NCBI RefSeq assembly: GCF_050611725.1
Contig: NZ_JBODJB010000001.1
Location: 2,666,001 to 2,730,000, forward strand
Reading direction: 5' to 3'
Source of the DNA: Ferruginibacter sp050611725
Lineage (GTDB): Bacteria; Bacteroidota; Bacteroidia; Chitinophagales; Chitinophagaceae
Length of the DNA stretch: 64,000 nucleotides
The notes under the pieces were generated by a model that saw nothing but the letters and a program-made list of their open reading frames with translations, did no database searches and was not told the origin of the DNA. Numbering within the stretch: the stretch's first letter is position 1; each line of letters begins with the position of its first letter. Positions 1-9,222 of the stretch are shown here, in pieces. Made by a program: the position numbers and the translations under genes.

Positions 1-441
1 CTCAATTTTATCGCCGTCCAACACCACTGATTCATCTTTTGTAAAATCGAATGGAGTTGCTAATAGCCCATCCAGAGCAGCGGAAGCTTCTTTCAAACGT
101 TTTGAATAAACATCTACAATTGAATAAAAGGATTCAAGTTTTTTCCCGTGTATCTCATCATCGATCTCTGTTTCATATTTTTTAAATGCATCGATATCTG
201 ATTGCAAAAAAATACTTTTATCTCCATCAAGATTTTTCAGGAAAACTTTAAACACATCTTTAGAAAAATTATCATCGATCTTTTTTGGACTGTAGTGCCC
301 CTGTTCTAGTAAAAGCCCTACATTCCTGAGTATGCGTTCATTTTTTGCTTTTGGATTATCCTCATTATCATGTGGGTGAAATGCCAGAAAAAGGCCAGCT
401 CCTGCAAATAAAAAAATCAGCACCAACAATTTGTTCTTCAT
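1..441 (-). CDS. prc: Tail-specific protease (Prc-type, S41 family), N-terminal part
   Basis: This is a partial gene. The reading frame is open for 147 codons from an ATG at 441 to the window edge, so the protease and PDZ domains lie outside. The product begins with a signal-anchor-like segment (MKNKLLVLIFLFAGAGLFLAF). It continues with a helical domain typical of the N-terminus of tail-specific proteases: an LKNLDGDKSIFLQSDIDAFKKYE stretch split by short helices, then SVVDVYSKRL-like and FDFTKDES segments. Members of the family degrade or trim exported proteins from the C-terminus in the periplasm. The gene reads away from tRNA-His. The catalytic serine-lysine pair cannot be checked here, so the call rests on the N-terminal domain alone. 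Confidence 0.7.
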   Translation of the reverse strand, partial: MKNKLLVLIFLFAGAGLFLAFHPHDNEDNPKAKNERILRNVGLLLEQGHYSPKKIDDNFSKDVFKVFLKNLDGDKSIFLQSDIDAFKKYETEIDDEIHGKKLESFYSIVDVYSKRLKEASAALDGLLATPFDFTKDESVVLDGDKIE

Positions 442-557
442 AATCATATGTTTGATTTTTAACATGGCCTAAAATTAACGCAAAAAACCATGCGGTTATT
501 GGATTGCATGTCATTACACCGTAAATGTTTTCCTAAAATTATATGAGTGGTAAAAAG

Positions 558-584
558 AAGCCCCTGCATTTACTGCAAGGGCTT
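558..584 (-). terminator. Hairpin terminator after tRNA-His
   Basis: AAGCCC (558-563) pairs with GGGCTT (579-584), and an inner TGCA/TGCA pairing closes a 5-base loop. It lies 8 bases past the 3' end of the tRNA on the minus strand and is followed there by a T-rich stretch. It would stop tRNA-His transcription before the protease gene. Confidence 0.6.
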
Positions 585-591
585 TTAACCG

Positions 592-666
592 GGTAATCGA
601 AGGGGCTCGAACCCTCGACCCTCAGAATCACAATCTGATGCTCTAACCAACTGAGCTACGACTACC
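592..666 (-). tRNA. tRNA-His (anticodon GTG)
   Basis: The minus strand folds as a full cloverleaf. It has an 8-base-pair acceptor stem including the extra G-1 paired with C73 that is diagnostic of histidine tRNAs, a D-arm with AGTTGGTTA, and an anticodon stem TCAGA/TCTGA around loop TTGTGAT, giving anticodon GTG. A 5-base variable loop and a T-arm with TTCGAGC complete the fold. CCA is not encoded. The gene stands alone and is followed by a hairpin terminator. Confidence 0.96.
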
Positions 667-760
667 GTTTATTGAGGAGTGCAAAAATAATACAAAACAG
701 TTCTTTTTCAAAATAACATTTGATTATTATTTGCTTTTCTTTGCAGCCAAATACTTATAA

Positions 761-1369
761 ATGCATTGGACAGGATATCTCCTAACAATTTTATTATCAG
801 CTTTTACGGGCTGGGTTACAACCTGGGTTGCCATTAAAATGCTGTTTCACCCCAGAAATCCTATTAAAATATTCGGGTTTACCATTCAGGGTATCTTTCC
901 CAAAAACCAGCAATTAATTGCACAAAAACTTGGTCAGGTAGTAAGTAAAGAACTCTTATCGTTTGACGAAATAGAACAAAAAGTAACCAACCCGGATAAT
1001 CTGCAAAAATTAAGACCGGATATTGAGGCACATATCGACAATTTTCTGCGTAATAAATTAAAGGATGTTTTTCCGATGCTCTCCATGTTTATTGGTGATA
1101 AAACCATTGGTCAATTAAAAGAAGCATTTCTTAAAGAATTAGAAGACCTATTCCCTATTTTGATGAAAAGTTACATGGGTAAATTGCAGCACGACCTTGA
1201 TCTTGAAAAAATAGTTACCGAAAAAGTGAACAATTTTTCATCAGAAAAACTGGAAGATATTTTGGATCAGATTACCAAAAAGGAGTTTCAGTTCTTAGAG
1301 TTCATAGGCGCCTTCTTTGGTTTATTGATAGGCCTTGTACAGGTATTGATATCTGCCATATCATCTTAA
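761..1369 (+). CDS. DUF445 family membrane protein
   Basis: The protein of 202 residues opens with a hydrophobic helix containing GWVTTWVAIKMLFHP, a hallmark of DUF445 proteins, followed by GIFPKNQQLIAQKLGQVV. A long charged helical region follows (about residues 55-175), and a second membrane helix lies at the C-terminus (FIGAFFGLLIGLVQVLI). The short form with one helix at each end is typical of Bacteroidota; longer members occur in Firmicutes. The biochemical role is unknown; it is probably an inner-membrane protein with a helical soluble domain. It appears to be a single-gene unit with about 105 bases before the next gene. Confidence 0.8.
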   Translation: MHWTGYLLTILLSAFTGWVTTWVAIKMLFHPRNPIKIFGFTIQGIFPKNQQLIAQKLGQVVSKELLSFDEIEQKVTNPDNLQKLRPDIEAHIDNFLRNKLKDVFPMLSMFIGDKTIGQLKEAFLKELEDLFPILMKSYMGKLQHDLDLEKIVTEKVNNFSSEKLEDILDQITKKEFQFLEFIGAFFGLLIGLVQVLISAISS

Positions 1370-1475
1370 TGTATTTTATTTTGACTTGCAGTTGTTTACA
1401 ATGCCTTTGTTTCAAAGAAAAATAAAGTGTTTTGGCATAAAACTTTTAATTTGCTCCTTAAAGAAATTTTAATAA

Positions 1476-4049
1476 ATGAAAAAGATAGAGTTTAAAGTAT
1501 TTGTACCGCATATTATTGCCGTAGTTACTTTTTTATTGTTGTCAATTGTATTTACCAAACCTGCACTAAACGGAATGGTTGTACAACAGCATGACGTACA
1601 ACAAGTAAAAGCCATGCAGCAGCAATCGTATGAGTTTCAAAAAAAATACGGTCACATGCCTTACTGGACCAATAGCATGTTTGGTGGTATGCCGGCCTAC
1701 CAAATTGCGTTTGAACCAAAGAATGGCTCTATTTATACTGTAGGACTTGCACACAATATTTTAACCTTGGGCTTACCCAAACCTGTTTTTTACTTATTCA
1801 TTGCCTGCCTTTGTTTTTATTTTTTATCAATTGTTGTAGGTGTAAACCCATGGCTTTCTATTTTAGGTGGAATTGCATACGGATATTGCAGCTATGACCC
1901 GATTTTAATAAGTGCAGGCCACGATTCGAAATTATTGTCAATTGCTTATGCACCGGCGGTTTTAGGTTCGTTGTTTTTGATCTTTAAGAAAAAATATTGG
2001 CTCGGTGCCGCTCTGCTACTCATTTCTACAACTTGCCTGATTGGACAAAGCCACCATCAGATCGTTTATTATACGCTAATAATGGCTGTTTTCGTGGCAA
2101 TTTATTGTATTGTAAAAGTCATTAAAGAAAAGGATTATAAACATCTTTTTCTTGCCTCAGGAATAAGTTTGATTATAGCAATCACCGCACTGTTAACAAA
2201 CTCGTTCGGCTTACTTCCTACTTATGATTATTCGAAAGAAAGTATGAGAGGCGGAAGCCAACTGACCGATACGACTAAAGGCAATAGGATAAAAGGTGGA
2301 TTAGATAAAGATTATGCATTTAAATGGAGTTACGGTATTGGTGAAACGCTAAGTTTTATGGTACCGAATGCATATGGTGGAGGTAACCCTACACCCATGC
2401 CTGAAGATTCTAAAGTAACGGAATTTCTACAGGAAAACGGACAAAAAATTCCGCAGCAATTTGCACAACAACTTTCCAATGCTGCACAAGGCATGGCTTA
2501 CTGGGGACCTAAAGCAAAAGAATATACATCCGGACCGGTTTATTTTGGAGCGATCATTTGTTTACTTGCGCTGCTGCAAATCTTCTTTGGTAAGAGTGAA
2601 CACAAATGGTGGCTTTTGTCCATTGCTGTTGTAGGCATTGTACTTGCATGGGGCAAACATTTTCCGGCTGTAAATTATTTCCTGTTCGATCATCTTCCAT
2701 TTTACAATAAATTCCGTACCCCTGAGACTGCAATGGTAATACCGCAACTGGCTGTGGCTTTGTTAGCTGTGTTGTTTGTAAATGATCTGTCAAAGATGAC
2801 TGACAAAGAGTTTTTAAATAAACAACTAAAAAAATACCTGATAGTTGCCGGCGGTATGATAGCCATCATTCTCGGTTTTTATTTTACAGCAAGTTTTAAA
2901 GATGTTGTTTCAGCAGAGTTAAAACAAAATTTAACAGATGCAATGGCTCAAAATCCTGATCCATCTTTTGTGAACGGTTATATCAATGCTATTGTAAAAG
3001 ACAGACAAGCCATCTACAGTGCAGATATGTGGCGTAGTATCGGCTTCATTCTGGCAGGTATAGGTATTATATTTTTATACTGCAAGCAAATCATCAAAGC
3101 TCCTGTTCTCTTTGCAGGAATAATTCTTTTTTCAACAATAGATCTTGCCGCAGTTGACAAACGTTATTTGAACGACGAAAAATTCGTTGAACCGGTAGAG
3201 TATGCAGAAGCCTATGCCGACTACAATGCAGACCTTACCATTAAACGAGATCCAGGCTTTTTCAGAGTGCTCAATCTTGCATTTAAAGACCCACAAACCG
3301 GCAACTTTGAAGTTTCTGTTGGCAATGCATTTAATGATGCCATCGCTTCCTATAAGCATAATAATATTGGAGGATACCACCCTGCTAAACTCAGTATATT
3401 CGATGATCTGAAGGAAAGACAAATATATAAAGCCATTCAGGCTTGGGGTTCAAATGCAAATGCAAAAGATAGTTTCCAGGTGTTGAATATGCTGAACATG
3501 AAATATGTGATCGTGCCTGATCAAACAAACCCTAAACAAACTATTGCAATCCCTAATCCTTATGCCTTAGGTAACTGCTGGTTGGTTAAAGAGATCAAGT
3601 ATGTAAAAAATGCTGATGAGGAAATGGCAGCAATGGATAATTTGAATCCTGCAACAACTGCAGTGATCAACGAACAATATAAAAGTGCGGTTCCTTTTTC
3701 TCCAACATTTGATTCTACAGCAACTATTAAACTGATAGAAAACAAAAACGATGAGATCAGTTATGAATTCTCTGCAAACGCTAATCAGTTTGCAGTGTTC
3801 AGTGAGATCTATTACAACAGTGGCTGGACAGCCTATATTGATGGAAAGAAAGCAGAGTACTGTAAAGTGAATTATGCATTGAGAGGACTGGCTATTCCTG
3901 CAGGTAAACATAGCATTAAGTTTGTTTTTGATCCGCAGATAGTTAATCTTGGTGAAAAATTATCGAAATATTTAGGATTGTTCTCAATTGCATTTGTGCT
4001 ACTGAGTGCATTCATGATATGGAAGAACAGGAATAAAGAAACTGCTTAA
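1476..4049 (+). CDS. YfhO-family polytopic membrane protein (probable glycosyltransferase)
   Basis: The product has 857 residues and more than ten hydrophobic helices, beginning with HIIAVVTFLLLSIVF. A large extracytoplasmic loop follows the first helix and contains the motif YGHMPYWTNSMFGGMPAYQ, which is strongly characteristic of YfhO proteins. The C-terminal domain ends with the family pattern GWTAYIDGK followed by VPAGKH-like IPAGKHSIKFVFDP, then a last membrane helix. YfhO proteins have a GT-C fold and are implicated in glycosylating cell-wall polymers from a lipid-linked sugar. The next gene starts 11 bases downstream, so the gene probably leads a three-gene unit with a methyltransferase and a glycosyltransferase. 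The substrate cannot be inferred. Confidence 0.85.
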   Translation: MKKIEFKVFVPHIIAVVTFLLLSIVFTKPALNGMVVQQHDVQQVKAMQQQSYEFQKKYGHMPYWTNSMFGGMPAYQIAFEPKNGSIYTVGLAHNILTLGLPKPVFYLFIACLCFYFLSIVVGVNPWLSILGGIAYGYCSYDPILISAGHDSKLLSIAYAPAVLGSLFLIFKKKYWLGAALLLISTTCLIGQSHHQIVYYTLIMAVFVAIYCIVKVIKEKDYKHLFLASGISLIIAITALLTNSFGLLPTYDYSKESMRGGSQLTDTTKGNRIKGGLDKDYAFKWSYGIGETLSFMVPNAYGGGNPTPMPEDSKVTEFLQENGQKIPQQFAQQLSNAAQGMAYWGPKAKEYTSGPVYFGAIICLLALLQIFFGKSEHKWWLLSIAVVGIVLAWGKHFPAVNYFLFDHLPFYNKFRTPETAMVIPQLAVALLAVLFVNDLSKMTDKEFLNKQLKKYLIVAGGMIAIILGFYFTASFKDVVSAELKQNLTDAMAQNPDPSFVNGYINAIVKDRQAIYSADMWRSIGFILAGIGIIFLYCKQIIKAPVLFAGIILFSTIDLAAVDKRYLNDEKFVEPVEYAEAYADYNADLTIKRDPGFFRVLNLAFKDPQTGNFEVSVGNAFNDAIASYKHNNIGGYHPAKLSIFDDLKERQIYKAIQAWGSNANAKDSFQVLNMLNMKYVIVPDQTNPKQTIAIPNPYALGNCWLVKEIKYVKNADEEMAAMDNLNPATTAVINEQYKSAVPFSPTFDSTATIKLIENKNDEISYEFSANANQFAVFSEIYYNSGWTAYIDGKKAEYCKVNYALRGLAIPAGKHSIKFVFDPQIVNLGEKLSKYLGLFSIAFVLLSAFMIWKNRNKETA

Positions 4050-4060
4050 TCATCAGCATA

Positions 4061-5107
4061 ATGGGCCAATACAGCGAAAAGATCGTTTTCTTAGAAGTAA
4101 AAGATGAACTTAGCAAATTGATCGATAGCAAGGCAAATGAATTATATCATTTGCTTAAAAAGTTTGACGCTTCTTCTTTACAGACAACGGATTTTTTTAA
4201 GCATTATTTTACTGATCACCATCTTGGTCAACGCCTGATCTTTTCGATTCAAAACAGTGCTCACATTCTTTATCATGCAATAAAGAAAAGCAATAAGCAT
4301 GTGAGTGAACTTAATATTGTAGATTATGGTGCCGGGCTAGGAACCTTGTTTATGTTGGGAAGTATGTTACAGATAAAGCGTTTTGTTTACAACGACCATC
4401 TTGCTGAATGGAAAAACAACGCAGCATTGATCTGCACTGCACTCAATATCCCTGTTACCGATTATATAGTTGGCGATATAACAGATGTGATCAAATATGC
4501 CGAAACAGAAAATTTTTCTTTTGATATCATTGTTTCAAGAAATGTTGTAGAACATATTTACAGTTTACCCGATTTTTATGCTGCTGTTTACGAACACAAT
4601 AACGGAGCGATCGTATATTCTACAACTACAGCTAACTATCACAATCTTGCTACAAGGCTACAACATATACTCATTCATAGAAAGATCGAAAACAAACATT
4701 ACAGTGTTAATAGAAAGAAAGCCATTCAAAAAATAAACCCTTCTTTTTCTGAAAAACAATTAATGGCCTTAGTATCGTTAACAAGAGGCAAAGCACTTTC
4801 TGATTTTACAGAAGCAGTAGATGATTTTTCTAAAAATAAAACTGTAACCAAAGTTCCTTATTTAAAAACTAACACTTGCGATCATGAAACAGGTGTTTGG
4901 GTAGAACATCTTTTATCGAAGGAGGCATACAGAGAGATCATTAATCATGCAGGATTTTCGATGGAGTACAGTGCCGGTTTTTGGGACACGAATTACAAAA
5001 ATAGCTTTGTAAATCTTTGCACAAAATCCTTGAATAAGCTGATAAAAATATTGGGAAATAAGGGCTATCTCCTTTCTCCGTTTATAAATGTAGTAGCAGG
5101 CAAATAA
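4061..5107 (+). CDS. Class I SAM-dependent methyltransferase
   Basis: The 348-residue protein carries the SAM-binding motif I, IVDYGAGLGTLF, at about residues 86-97 after a helical N-terminal region. Further along, SFDIIVSRNVVEHIYSLPDF (about residues 152-171) matches the acidic-to-catalytic segment of Rossmann-fold methyltransferases. The C-terminal half is not a recognised domain. It sits between a YfhO protein and a glycosyltransferase, with 11- and 4-base spacings, so it probably modifies a glycan or glycolipid made by this unit. No signal peptide is present, so it should act in the cytoplasm. The acceptor is unknown. Confidence 0.75.
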   Translation: MGQYSEKIVFLEVKDELSKLIDSKANELYHLLKKFDASSLQTTDFFKHYFTDHHLGQRLIFSIQNSAHILYHAIKKSNKHVSELNIVDYGAGLGTLFMLGSMLQIKRFVYNDHLAEWKNNAALICTALNIPVTDYIVGDITDVIKYAETENFSFDIIVSRNVVEHIYSLPDFYAAVYEHNNGAIVYSTTTANYHNLATRLQHILIHRKIENKHYSVNRKKAIQKINPSFSEKQLMALVSLTRGKALSDFTEAVDDFSKNKTVTKVPYLKTNTCDHETGVWVEHLLSKEAYREIINHAGFSMEYSAGFWDTNYKNSFVNLCTKSLNKLIKILGNKGYLLSPFINVVAGK

Positions 5108-5111
5108 TTGT

Positions 5112-6233
5112 ATGACAAATGTATTAAGCATAGTATCTTATCAATTTCTTCCACCCAAAATGGGAGGACAAAAAGGTATAGCACTGTTTAATGCAGCTTT
5201 ATCAAAATATGTAACATTAACGTGCCTAACAACAAAAAGTAATGATCCTGAATTGGAGCCCGGATATGAGATAGAGAATATTTTATCAACCAGCTTTACC
5301 AGGTATTTTAATCCGTTTATTTTTTTTACAGCAAGAAAGGTAATCAGGAAAAAAAAGATCACTCATCTTATCATTGAACATCCCTATTACGGATGGCTTG
5401 GAATATTATTAAAGTGGTTTTGCAAAGTAAAACTGATTGTTCACTCCCACAACATTGAAGCATTACGTTTTAAAAGTATGAACAAATGGTGGTGGGGTAT
5501 TTTATGGAATTATGAAAAAGTAACTTACAAGGCAGCCAATATTTGTTTTTTTATTACTGATGAAGACAGAACTTTTGCAATTAATAAACTTGGTATAGCT
5601 TCAGATAAATGTACCACCATCACTTATGGTTTCGATCTAAACTCCCCTCCTTCTATTAATGAAAGAAAAGAAGCAAGAGTATTACTAGAAAGCGAATACA
5701 ATATTTTGCCGGATGAAAAAATTCTCTTCTTTAACGGGACATTGGACTATCAACCAAACCTCGATGCAGTAATGGCCATCATAGAAAAGATCAATCCACT
5801 GTTACAGCAGGATCAAAGTTTTAAATACAAGATCATTATTTGTGGTAAGAATCTTCCTGCTCATTTAGACAGTTTATATGCATACAATGATCAAAATATT
5901 TTTTATGCAGGATTTGTAGATGATATTACCCTTTACTTTAAGGGTGCAGATGTTTTTATCAACCCAGTTATTGATGGTGGCGGCATAAAAACCAAACTGG
6001 TAGAGGCTTTGGGTTATGATCTTTCTGTAGTAAGTACTACAAGCGGAGCAATAGGTGTACCGGCAACCATTACCAACAATAAACTTAAAATTGTTGCGGA
6101 TTCCGATTGGATAAATTTTGCAAACGAGATCATTTCAATTAAAAATACAGGAACAATCCCTCCCACATTTTTTGAACATTTTTATTGGGGAAATATTGCA
6201 ATAAAAGCAGCAGACTGCATCAAGAAAATTTAA
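5112..6233 (+). CDS. Glycosyltransferase, GT-B fold (GT4-like)
   Basis: This 373-residue protein has the two-domain layout of GT-B enzymes. The N-terminal half contains PPKMGGQKGIALFNAALS and VHSHNIEALRFKSM. The C-terminal nucleotide-sugar domain contains ILFFNGTLDYQPN and, at about residues 289-301, GGGIKTKLVEALG, the conserved GGG..K..EA signature of family GT4. It should transfer a sugar from a nucleotide sugar to a lipid-linked or growing glycan in the cytoplasm. It starts 4 bases after the methyltransferase and ends 2 bases from the convergent GT2 gene, so it closes this operon. Donor and acceptor cannot be read from the sequence. Confidence 0.82.
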   Translation: MTNVLSIVSYQFLPPKMGGQKGIALFNAALSKYVTLTCLTTKSNDPELEPGYEIENILSTSFTRYFNPFIFFTARKVIRKKKITHLIIEHPYYGWLGILLKWFCKVKLIVHSHNIEALRFKSMNKWWWGILWNYEKVTYKAANICFFITDEDRTFAINKLGIASDKCTTITYGFDLNSPPSINERKEARVLLESEYNILPDEKILFFNGTLDYQPNLDAVMAIIEKINPLLQQDQSFKYKIIICGKNLPAHLDSLYAYNDQNIFYAGFVDDITLYFKGADVFINPVIDGGGIKTKLVEALGYDLSVVSTTSGAIGVPATITNNKLKIVADSDWINFANEIISIKNTGTIPPTFFEHFYWGNIAIKAADCIKKI

Positions 6234-6235
6234 GG

Positions 6236-7237
6236 TTATAACACTTTATAGAAATATTTTTTACCGGTAATCATTTTGCCCGACAAACCAACCAGACGCA
6301 TTATATTTTTTGTATACCCCAACCATTGAGCAAACGAATATTTGTTTTGACCTACCAATGCCGTTAACAATAGTCCAACAAAAAATACCGGGATCGTAAT
6401 TATATAAAAGAACAGGTCAACAAAAAACCAAAATAGTCCAAACTCCTTTCTAATTCTTAAGAAATTAGATACCATTATCTGCAAACCACGTTTATCAAAT
6501 AAATTAAAGTAGCCTTTACCGGTAGAATCAAATGCTTCTTCCGATGTTGCGCCTTGCAAATGAACAACATGATGATCGCCATATATGCATAGTTTACCTG
6601 TCTTTTTTAATCTGCTGCACCACTCCGCTTCTTCAGCATATAAAAAGAAATCTTCATCCAACAAACCCGCCTTTTCTATTGCAGTTTTTTTTACCATTAA
6701 AAAAGCACCGTTGATCCAATCTACTTCAACTGTTCCGGTTGCATCAGGCACATTAGGTTTTTTCATCTTTAGCAATCCGGCCAAAAACTTCAAAGCTTTG
6801 CCCAAAAATGGCAATGGCAGAAGATAATTTAGCCCTCCTTTCATGGCATAGTTTCCTGAAATTTGAGGTGTTCTATCTTCATTTAATAATTGTACTCCGC
6901 AAGCCACGTATTCATCACTCATAAACTGCATACAACACTTGTTGATGGCGTTCTCCTCTACGAGTGTGTCTGAATTAAGCAGCAATATAATATCTCCGGA
7001 AGCAATACGAATACCGGCATTATTAGCTCTTGCAAAGCCGGCATTATAGCCCATTTGTATATATCTGACGGATGGGAAATTGCGTATTAATGTCTCCTCG
7101 ATGCCATCTTCTGAATGATTGTCAACAACGATAATCTCTGTATTGACAGCACTTTCATCCTGCTTCAATACAGAATTTATACAATCGGCAACCAATTGAG
7201 GGGTCTTATAATTGACAATAATTATTGATACAGTCAT
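6236..7237 (-). CDS. Family 2 glycosyltransferase (WbbL/rhamnosyltransferase-like)
   Basis: The 333-residue product begins with VSIIIVNYKTPQLVADCINSV and has VVDNHSEDG at residues 38-46 and the metal-binding LLNSDTLV at residues 86-93. It also has the later acceptor-side motif INGAFLMVKKTAIEKAG and FFLYAEEAEWCSRLKK, which are typical of rhamnosyltransferase-like GT2 enzymes. Two hydrophobic stretches near the C-terminus (about residues 263-290) suggest membrane association. It is transcribed divergently from gmd, with 73 bases between them, and convergently to the preceding glycosyltransferase. A deoxysugar donor would fit its family and the neighbouring gmd gene, but that is inference. Confidence 0.85.
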   Translation of the reverse strand: MTVSIIIVNYKTPQLVADCINSVLKQDESAVNTEIIVVDNHSEDGIEETLIRNFPSVRYIQMGYNAGFARANNAGIRIASGDIILLLNSDTLVEENAINKCCMQFMSDEYVACGVQLLNEDRTPQISGNYAMKGGLNYLLPLPFLGKALKFLAGLLKMKKPNVPDATGTVEVDWINGAFLMVKKTAIEKAGLLDEDFFLYAEEAEWCSRLKKTGKLCIYGDHHVVHLQGATSEEAFDSTGKGYFNLFDKRGLQIMVSNFLRIRKEFGLFWFFVDLFFYIITIPVFFVGLLLTALVGQNKYSFAQWLGYTKNIMRLVGLSGKMITGKKYFYKVL

Positions 7238-7310
7238 GAAAATTTCGATATAAAGTCCAAACTTAAAGTTAAAATACTATTTTTGCCGAGTTTCGATAAA
7301 AAAAAGATAT

Positions 7311-8381
7311 ATGAAGACGGCATTAATTACTGGTATTACGGGGCAGGATGGATCCTATTTGGCAGAATTGCTTTTAGAAAAAGGATATATTGTACATGGT
7401 GTTAAAAGAAGAGCTTCTTCATTTAATACGCAAAGAATTGACCATATTTACCACGATTTGCATGAGAGTAATATAAGATTCAAAATGCATTATGGTGATC
7501 TAACAGATAGTACCAACCTTATCCGTATCATTCAGGAAGTTCAACCTGATGAAATATATAACCTTGGCGCTATGTCGCATGTTAAAGTAAGTTTCGATTC
7601 TCCGGAATATGTTGCTAATGTAGATGGTATTGGTACTTTAAGAATATTAGAAGCAGTAAGAATTTTAGGTCTTACTAAGAAAACAAAAATATACCAGGCA
7701 TCAACTTCTGAATTGTATGGAGGATTAGAACAAAATAAGAATGAGAAAGGATTTTATGATGAAAAATCTCCCTTCTATCCTCGTTCACCTTATGGAGCAG
7801 CTAAAATTTACGGTTACTGGATAACTGTCAACTATCGTGAAGCATATGGCATGTTTGCCTGCAATGGCATTTTATTTAATCATGAATCTCCAAGAAGAGG
7901 TGAAACATTTGTTACTCGTAAGATCACTATGGCTGCAGCCAAAATTGCTCAGGGTAAACAAGAATGTTTATACTTAGGCAACCTTAATTCTCAAAGAGAT
8001 TGGGGGCATGCAAAAGATTATGTAGAAGCAATGTGGAGAATTTTGCAACAAGACACTCCGGAAGATTATGTGATAGCAACCGGTAAAACTACCTATATAA
8101 GAGACTTTGTACGCATGGCTTTTGCTGAATGTGGCATTGAAATAGAATTTACAGGAACAGAGGAAAATGAAGTAGGTAAAGTTGCAAAATGCACTAATCC
8201 TAAATACCAATTAGAAATCGGAAAAGTAATTGTAAAAGTAGATCCTCAATATTACAGACCAACTGAAGTAGATCTTTTAATTGGTGATCCTACAAAATCA
8301 AAAACAAAATTAGGCTGGGAACCAAAATACGACCTGGCTGCATTGGTAAAAGAAATGATGGAATCTGATCTGAAAGGATAA
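7311..8381 (+). CDS. gmd: GDP-mannose 4,6-dehydratase
   Basis: At 356 residues the protein has the usual length. The NAD(P)-binding motif GITGQDGSYLAELL lies at residues 8-21. The catalytic triad region includes STSELYG (residues 131-137, with E135) and the Tyr161-x3-Lys165 pair in YGAAK, followed by NHESPRRGETFVTRKI, which is specific to GMD. The enzyme turns GDP-D-mannose into GDP-4-keto-6-deoxy-mannose, the precursor of GDP-L-fucose, GDP-D-rhamnose and related deoxysugars. A TATTTTTG element at 7278-7285 could be the -7 promoter box, although no clear -33 box accompanies it. No canonical GDP-fucose synthase gene is present in the window. Confidence 0.95.
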   Translation: MKTALITGITGQDGSYLAELLLEKGYIVHGVKRRASSFNTQRIDHIYHDLHESNIRFKMHYGDLTDSTNLIRIIQEVQPDEIYNLGAMSHVKVSFDSPEYVANVDGIGTLRILEAVRILGLTKKTKIYQASTSELYGGLEQNKNEKGFYDEKSPFYPRSPYGAAKIYGYWITVNYREAYGMFACNGILFNHESPRRGETFVTRKITMAAAKIAQGKQECLYLGNLNSQRDWGHAKDYVEAMWRILQQDTPEDYVIATGKTTYIRDFVRMAFAECGIEIEFTGTEENEVGKVAKCTNPKYQLEIGKVIVKVDPQYYRPTEVDLLIGDPTKSKTKLGWEPKYDLAALVKEMMESDLKG

Positions 8382-8495
8382 GTGTATTTTACTACAAAAG
8401 TTAAATATTTATACCCCTTGTATTAAAAAACTGGTTATAAATACTTTGCAATGACATTAGTAATTAATATTTTATCACCATAAAATTTATACCCA

Positions 8496-9209
8496 ATGTA
8501 TTTTCTTTCCATAAAACAGCTTTCCCAAATTTTTGTGCTTGTAGTTATACTTGTAAATTTTGTATCTGGTCAAAATGTTGGGATAGGAATAACAACGCCC
8601 CAGACAAGGTTTCATCTTGTTAACGGAAATACAATTGGTTCCATGAGTTTTCCGTATGAAACATTTGTAGCTGAAAGAAATACTGATATTAAACTTGGCA
8701 TTTTTAATTCAAACACAAATATAGCGGGATCAGTCAATGGTGGTGCTGCTGTAATATTTGGATATAATAACGCTGTTGATAATAATTCTAGATATCCCGG
8801 GGCAGAATTGCAATATGGATCTTTTTCATTAAGCCAATACTTTCTACGTTTTAATTTTTTAAGACGTAGCCAACTTGGTGTTGTTCATACCCCAAGTTCA
8901 TATCAAAATTCAGTAATTTTTAGTGATAATGGACGAGTTGGAATAAATCTTACAAATGGAGCTATCACTCCAATATTACCATCAGCAAATTTAGATGTAA
9001 ATGGAACCGTGAAATTTCAAAATTTACCAAGTTCAACTACAGGCAATTACTTAGTTATTGATGGCTCTGGTAATATATATAGATCAAATATTGTCCTTGG
9101 CAGACCAGCCATTTCCTCAGACATTGAAGCTTTGGAAAAGAAGATCAGCAATCTAGAATTTGAAATTGAACAACTAAAATTATTATTAAATCAATCAAAT
9201 ATAAAATAG
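8496..9209 (+). CDS. Secreted protein with C-terminal coiled coil, unknown function
   Basis: The 237-residue product starts with a signal peptide ending near VNFVSGQ. The mature part begins NVGIGITTPQTRFHLV, a pattern common in Bacteroidota surface proteins that resemble phage tail-fibre or intramolecular-chaperone-capped proteins. The middle is rich in Asn, Gly and Ser with predicted beta structure (SANLDVNGTVKFQN). The last 35 residues form a heptad coiled coil (IEALEKKISNLEFEIEQL), suggesting a trimeric stalk or tail. No type IX sorting domain is visible. It stands alone inside the polysaccharide region and is not homologous to its sugar-enzyme neighbours. I do not recognise a specific function. 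Confidence 0.6.
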   Translation: MYFLSIKQLSQIFVLVVILVNFVSGQNVGIGITTPQTRFHLVNGNTIGSMSFPYETFVAERNTDIKLGIFNSNTNIAGSVNGGAAVIFGYNNAVDNNSRYPGAELQYGSFSLSQYFLRFNFLRRSQLGVVHTPSSYQNSVIFSDNGRVGINLTNGAITPILPSANLDVNGTVKFQNLPSSTTGNYLVIDGSGNIYRSNIVLGRPAISSDIEALEKKISNLEFEIEQLKLLLNQSNIK

Positions 9210-9222
9210 CAGTTATTACATT

